Assembly (NCBI RefSeq): GCF_001461035.1
Contig: NZ_LNAM01000124.1
Coordinates: 1-47,311, forward strand
Length of the DNA stretch: 47,311 nucleotides
Origin: Acetivibrio ethanolgignens
GTDB taxonomy: Bacteria > Bacillota > Clostridia > Lachnospirales > Lachnospiraceae
Direction of reading: 5' to 3'
Positions 42,787 through 47,311 of the stretch are shown piece by piece. A program made the translations under genes and the position numbers. How positions within the stretch are numbered: the first letter of the stretch is position 1; each line of letters begins with the position of its first letter. The notes below the pieces were generated by a model. The model was not told where the DNA came from. It searched no databases and saw nothing but the letters and a program-made list of their open reading frames with translations.

Positions 42787-45700
42787 CTATTTCACCTCCC
42801 TTGGATCGGAACAATTATAAAACGCGTTAATAGATTTTATTCCAGCATTTGTAATTTCAAACACTTTCCAAACATTACCTTTTTTTCCATTAGGAACACT
42901 AAACGTTTTTATCAAAGTGTTTCCTGAATAAACGTGTATTGTAGCACCGGAATTAGATAATATTGTAGAATCATTTTGGCTTCTATTAGTATAATCATGA
43001 ACAGAGTACACCAGTTTAGAACCATTTTCTACAACATCTGCATTCACTGTAGTTGTTACTGTTTCTGGTCCATAAGAAGATGTATCATCAAGGTCTAATT
43101 TAGCTACTATCTTACCTTTTTCTGAAACTTCCTTATTGCTATAATATACATGAAATCTTTTTTCCTGTCCATTATAACACGTCAAATGTGAATCCAAATC
43201 GTTAGGTTCGTTTCCCCAAGTTAATACTATTCTATATTCATCTTCTGACAAAATAGGTGTCATTACCATATCTATTTGTGATAATACAGAATACTCTCCG
43301 CTTGCTCCAGAAATTACGTTGTAATAGGCTGTGATATATCCATTTCTACTTATCTCAGCAGTATACATTCCTTTTCCAACCTTTATAGCAAAATCTCCAT
43401 CCGAATTAGTACTGCCAGTTATTTCTTTTCCAAATAAAGTTTTTAAATACGAACCGCTATATTTATTCCATCCTTTACGTAACTTTATTGTTGCTCCATC
43501 TATTACTTGACCAGTCAAAGCATTTTTTACATTTCCTTGAACTTGGCAATCTTTATAAATAGTTACATTCCAAATACTTAAAAATATAGTTTCCAAATAT
43601 GTCGTTTCCTCAGGAGTTATTACTACATCATTATATACATACGGTAAATATCCGTCTTTTGATATTACCAAATCATATGTTCCCTGAGGTAATTTTTGCA
43701 CAAAAGTTCCTTGTTCATCAGAGTTAAATTGAAAATGATATTTTCCTAAATTATAATCCCCTGTATTTTTACGAATAGCAGTAATTTTTACATCGTTTAT
43801 AACTTCACCATTTTCTTTTTTTGTATATCCTGTTACTATACCAGAAGGCCAGTTAATTTCATCATTTTTTTGTGGAGCATTTATCTCTTGTTTGTATGCA
43901 CCTAAAGCATTAGGTATCAAATAAGTATATCCACCACTTGTAACAGATTTGGTGCTACTTCTTGATAGGTAGTCCTTTATATTACTACCATCTAAATTTG
44001 GATTTGCTTGATACATCATAGCTACTATTCCTGCAACATATGGGGATGCCATACTTGTTCCATTCATCGTTTCATAACTATTATTAGGAATAGTACTTAA
44101 AATAGATTGCCCTGGAGCAACAAAATCCACTCTACTCCCTATATTACTAAAATCTGTTATACTGTAATTATCATTTCCATCATTTTTTATAGCTCCTACC
44201 ACTATTATTCTTTTTTTAAGATTTACATCATTTATGGCAGAAAGATTATAGTTATAATATGCATCGTAGTTTCCACTATATACGGTTTGATTTGTTCCAT
44301 CACTTGTTTGATGTCTCCTTATTCCGTATGGTTGTGTGTTATCAATTACAAATTCATCATTATTACTATTTCCAGCAGAATTACATATAACAAAATCAAA
44401 ACCTTGTGAAACTAATTTACTTAAAAATTCCTCCATAATATCTGCTTGCTTCTCAATAAAAGTTTTAGCTTTATCTGAATTAATTTTATCTAACTCAGGA
44501 TGACTAGCAATAAAACCTATATGCACATCTTTAAACCCCAAACTCACATTTATAACTTTAACATTATTACCTATAAGCGTTACATAGGCATATTTGTTTC
44601 CCATCGAACTTCCAGTTTCATTACCTGAAAATGAATAAGCATATAATTTAGTATTTGTTGAAACTCCAGACACTCCAATTCCATTATTATGAGTTGCAGC
44701 TATAATACCAGCAACGTGCGTGCCATGCGTTTCTTTTCCTACATCATCAGTATTATTTGATATATCATCAAACGCTAAATCCTCGTGAGCTTCGTCAAAG
44801 CCTTCATCATAAATTCCTACCTTAACACTACTAAAATTATCTCTATAATCCCAAGCTGATGGTACATTAAGGGCTTCTAAACCCCAGTTATTACCTTCTG
44901 GATTCTGTTCATCCCACGGATCGTCTTTATATTTAGCATCGTTGCTTATGGCTTCAATTTTTACATCTGAAGACATATTAAGCGTAACTGTGCTTATAAA
45001 AGAATAACTATTTAAATAGTCAGCTATATCACTAATTTCATTTAATGTTTTATCATTTGTAAATTCTATCTGGTAGTCATTTGTTAATTGTATATAACCT
45101 ACTATATTTGCCCCTATTTCTTTGCAAATATCTTCTATCACACGTTTTTCTAATCCCTCAAATGCACTTATCAATAGCTGATTCTTAACATACTTAACTC
45201 CAGATTCTTCATCAAAAACTATATCTTCTGGTTTTGGTTGTTTATAGTAAGCTTCTCCTATATCTCCAAAAGGTTCTTTTTCTTTTTCTTTAATTTTTCT
45301 CAAATTAACTATATATTTTGAATTTTTTTCTATTGGTTCATTTTTATATTCATTACCATCGATATCTAGAATCTTGATTGTATATCCATTTATATTCTTT
45401 ATATTGAGAGTTTCTTCTGCATTTACCTCAACTACTTTTGGTAATTCAATGCCTTCTGGTGCATTCTCATACTCTAATTCAACATCATAAGTTACACCTG
45501 TTATTTTTATATGTGGTACATATCGTATTTGTTTTTCTTTTGTACTATATGTGCTTTCTGATGGTTCGTATACATCTTTTAAGCCATAATCTGTTGTTAT
45601 ATATCCTTGTAGCTTGGCTCCATTATCCAAGTGTTTCTTTATATAGTTTGCTAATTCTTGTCTTTTTGATGTATTTGATGCATCTACATCATATACATTT

Positions 45701-46392
45701 CCTATATATTCTTTTTTAGTTAAGCTATTTACTTTTCTTTCTCTTTTGTATCCGTCCCATATTACAAGTTTTGTTTCTTGATATGCGCTTCCTCCTGCAT
45801 ACCCTTTTTCTGTAAAGCCTTCATTTCCGTTATATTCTTTAAAGGCTTCTTCTATGCTTTCTTTCCAGCTTGAAAAGTCATCATTTCTGCTATACTTATT
45901 ATCTACTCTTACTATGCCTATGTTTGATAAGCTATTTTCATCTTTTGGCAAGCCTTCTGTTCCTTGTTCCCCAAACTTTTCTAAATCTACGAGTAAATAT
46001 CCTGTCATATAGTCTGAACTACCCCAGCCCCAGCCTAAATCTCCATTTTCTTTGCCAAGTGGTCTTGTATATTTTCCGTTATTTACCATATGTCCGAACA
46101 ATGGTCCATAAGGTACTACGCCTTCCCATCTACTTTCATATTTCATACCCGGATTTACTGATGAACGTCTATAATCAATTTCTTGAATATCAAAGGTTCT
46201 GTTATTTTCTGCACCTCTAAGCTCTATACTTGTAGGTGTTGTTGTTTCTGCAAAATCTAAATTTTCGCTACTTACAACTTCTTCACTTGATACTGATGTT
46301 TCGCTTTGTGCGAATACATCACTTGGCATCATAGTTAATAGCATAGCAAAACTCATAACAACACTTAACAGTTTTGTTTTTAATCTTTTCAT
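42787..46392 (-). CDS. Large secreted subtilisin-family (S8) protease
   Basis: A 1201-residue exported protease. A signal peptide covers about residues 1-28. Residues 60-300 are an N-terminal region of unknown fold. About residues 400-480 look like a fervidolysin-type propeptide (VKNQLLISAFEGLEKRVIED). The catalytic domain (about 500-825) has D529 (VGIYDEGFD), H556 (HGTHVAGIIAAT), N675 (NSAGN) and S780 (MNGTSMASPYVAG), so it should be active. Two carboxypeptidase-regulatory-like beta domains (about 845-945 and 950-1055) and a YfaP-like C-terminal domain (YRIVLTWGNEPNDLDSHL) follow. No LPxTG or anchor is seen. Base composition and flanking transposase remnants suggest transfer. Confidence 0.9.
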   Translation of the reverse strand: MKRLKTKLLSVVMSFAMLLTMMPSDVFAQSETSVSSEEVVSSENLDFAETTTPTSIELRGAENNRTFDIQEIDYRRSSVNPGMKYESRWEGVVPYGPLFGHMVNNGKYTRPLGKENGDLGWGWGSSDYMTGYLLVDLEKFGEQGTEGLPKDENSLSNIGIVRVDNKYSRNDDFSSWKESIEEAFKEYNGNEGFTEKGYAGGSAYQETKLVIWDGYKRERKVNSLTKKEYIGNVYDVDASNTSKRQELANYIKKHLDNGAKLQGYITTDYGLKDVYEPSESTYSTKEKQIRYVPHIKITGVTYDVELEYENAPEGIELPKVVEVNAEETLNIKNINGYTIKILDIDGNEYKNEPIEKNSKYIVNLRKIKEKEKEPFGDIGEAYYKQPKPEDIVFDEESGVKYVKNQLLISAFEGLEKRVIEDICKEIGANIVGYIQLTNDYQIEFTNDKTLNEISDIADYLNSYSFISTVTLNMSSDVKIEAISNDAKYKDDPWDEQNPEGNNWGLEALNVPSAWDYRDNFSSVKVGIYDEGFDEAHEDLAFDDISNNTDDVGKETHGTHVAGIIAATHNNGIGVSGVSTNTKLYAYSFSGNETGSSMGNKYAYVTLIGNNVKVINVSLGFKDVHIGFIASHPELDKINSDKAKTFIEKQADIMEEFLSKLVSQGFDFVICNSAGNSNNDEFVIDNTQPYGIRRHQTSDGTNQTVYSGNYDAYYNYNLSAINDVNLKKRIIVVGAIKNDGNDNYSITDFSNIGSRVDFVAPGQSILSTIPNNSYETMNGTSMASPYVAGIVAMMYQANPNLDGSNIKDYLSRSSTKSVTSGGYTYLIPNALGAYKQEINAPQKNDEINWPSGIVTGYTKKENGEVINDVKITAIRKNTGDYNLGKYHFQFNSDEQGTFVQKLPQGTYDLVISKDGYLPYVYNDVVITPEETTYLETIFLSIWNVTIYKDCQVQGNVKNALTGQVIDGATIKLRKGWNKYSGSYLKTLFGKEITGSTNSDGDFAIKVGKGMYTAEISRNGYITAYYNVISGASGEYSVLSQIDMVMTPILSEDEYRIVLTWGNEPNDLDSHLTCYNGQEKRFHVYYSNKEVSEKGKIVAKLDLDDTSSYGPETVTTTVNADVVENGSKLVYSVHDYTNRSQNDSTILSNSGATIHVYSGNTLIKTFSVPNGKKGNVWKVFEITNAGIKSINAFYNCSDPREVK

Positions 46393-46397
46393 AGCTA

Positions 46398-46419
46398 CTC
46401 TCCTTTAATTTTAATTATA
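46398..46419 (-). promoter_or_regulatory. -10 box and ribosome binding site of the S8 protease gene
   Basis: TATAAT at 46414-46419 and AAAGGAGAG at about 46398-46406 on the minus strand. The only nearby -35 candidates fit poorly, and TATAAT is close to the start codon, so the promoter is tentative; the ribosome binding site is clear. Confidence 0.4.
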
Positions 46420-46516
46420 CTTTGATAAATAAACAACTTGGTAAAATCATATATTGCCTGCTTTTAAACTTATCCATTTTTTATCATCACCCCTTTATAA
46501 ATTTTATTAGCCATGA

Positions 46517-46843
46517 GCAAAACTCCACATATTCAGTATTTATAATGACAAAAAGCATCGTGGCTGCACAAAATACATAACCATTCCTGATGATTTAAGA
46601 CTCTCTGCCGATAGAAACAGTAAGTACTTTAAAAGCACCTATTCTCTCCGCACAGAATGCGAACGATACAATTCCCGTTTCAAAAATACAGGGCAGGAAC
46701 GAATGTGGGTAAGAAATAAAAACTCTGTCGCAAACTTAAATACGCTCGCACATATCAGTTTGCTGGCAGTTGCGATTGCAGCAATCACTACGCATTCCAG
46801 TCAGTCTTACCGCAAGCTAAAAACAGTAAAACGAATCACATAA
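46517..46843 (+). pseudogene. DDE transposase, C-terminal fragment (IS4/IS5/IS1182-like)
   Basis: An open frame of about 108 codons without a start, ending at a TAA (46841-46843). Recognisable text: YSLRTECERYNSRFK, RMWVRNKNSVANLNTLAHI, then a hydrophobic helix LLAVAIAAI, typical of the C-terminus of DDE transposases in Clostridia. The upstream part is missing, cut near the promoter of the protease gene. The 217 bases after it (46844-47060) hold no gene. Confidence 0.75.
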
Positions 46844-47060
46844 TTTACGACAACTCAATACTGCCTAAACTTCGTAAGTTTTGGACTTATGTTAGCTTTG
46901 CTATTCTCTTAAATATCTATGTGCATAAACAAGTCGTACTAATTGCCAAACCTCAGATTTTTATTCGAGTGTTTTGCTCATCTCTAAATTTTAAAAAGTA
47001 AGTGCTTCAAAACACAGCGTTACTGACAAACAACTGTCATTCTGCTATGATATCAGTAAG

Positions 47061-47311
47061 CTATTTTTTGAAGTTCTTTTTATGCTTATGTATAAGACGG
47101 CAGCTTTCAGGCAGTTTATCTGACCATGGGAGCATATCATCTATGATTTCAGGATGATTGTAAAAGTCTGCATTTGGCATTTCTGTAAGCAGATAGTCAA
47201 GATAAGCATATACATTTAAATCATTTGCTCTGGCAGTTTCTACAAGCGTATAAAGCACGGCATTTGCCCTGGCACCATTGGGGGTATCAGCAAAAAGCCA
47301 TGCACGTCTTG
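47061..47311 (-). CDS. IS66-family transposase, 3' part cut by the window edge
   Basis: At least 83 codons read leftwards from the right edge: RRAWLFADTPNGARANAVLY, then TLVETARANDLNVYAYLDYL and DDMLPWSDKLPESC, the standard C-terminal domain of the IS66 TnpC protein. The frame continues past 47311, so the start is outside. The end is normal, so the element may be intact further right. Confidence 0.88.
   Translation of the reverse strand, partial: RRAWLFADTPNGARANAVLYTLVETARANDLNVYAYLDYLLTEMPNADFYNHPEIIDDMLPWSDKLPESCRLIHKHKKNFKK

Noticed and set aside
1-47311. CRISPR arrays, tRNA or rRNA genes
   Set aside because: No regularly spaced direct repeats, no tRNA T-loop/acceptor pattern and no rRNA-like sequence were noticed by eye; a covariance-model search would settle this.

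Overview
The window looks like chromosomal DNA of a low-to-moderate GC Gram-positive anaerobe, most likely a member of the Lachnospiraceae (Clostridia). This rests on the housekeeping genes (gltX, prfC, a cytidylate kinase-like gene, a DUF1292 gene), a CD1845-type gene in a mobile element, a purine catabolism operon and strong AGGAGG-type ribosome binding sites. Almost all long genes lie on the minus strand.

Layout. 1-3.8 kb: the edge of a GC-richer mobilizable or integrative element, with a relaxase, a DUF1016/YhcG-type PD-(D/E)XK nuclease and its overlapping small partner, a CD1845-like membrane protein and a hairpin-rich region that may hold the oriT. 3.9-19.3 kb: one tightly packed 11-gene minus-strand operon for an exopolysaccharide. 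Its core is Pel-like (PelD, PelE, PelF, PelG). It also carries a GT-C-like membrane protein, a DPM1-like glycosyltransferase, a DUF2194-like protein with an apparently degenerate deacetylase fold, a Wzx-type flippase fused to a ParB/sulfiredoxin-like domain, and two more GT2 enzymes. PelD has an N-terminal SDR domain and keeps the RxxD c-di-GMP binding motif. 19.4-26.1 kb: a purine salvage/catabolism operon (guanine deaminase, NCS2 permease, three-subunit xanthine dehydrogenase). It is preceded by a near-consensus promoter and an unusual purine riboswitch whose terminator shares bases with aptamer helix P3, which predicts an ON switch.

26.1-40.9 kb: mixed housekeeping and signalling genes: a degenerate HD-GYP protein, a HAD phosphatase, a DinG/XPD-like helicase, a phosphoribosyltransferase-like protein, a small possibly decayed two-gene unit, a DUF1292 protein, a UvrD/PcrA-like helicase, gltX, a cytidylate kinase-like gene, prfC, a TPR-GGDEF diguanylate cyclase, and a DUF6142-like/VanZ pair. 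40.9-47.3 kb: an accessory zone made of large inverted-repeat structures, an IS3 transposase remnant, a very AT-rich pair (subtilisin-family secreted protease plus lipoprotein), a second transposase remnant and the 3' part of an IS66 transposase cut by the window edge.

How the parts connect. The likely c-di-GMP link is between the diguanylate cyclase, the degenerate HD-GYP protein and the PelD RxxD site. The exopolysaccharide locus looks like a hybrid of a synthase-dependent Pel system with polyprenyl-linked sugar chemistry and a flippase; it is the best candidate for an undescribed system here. The ON-type purine riboswitch is the second.
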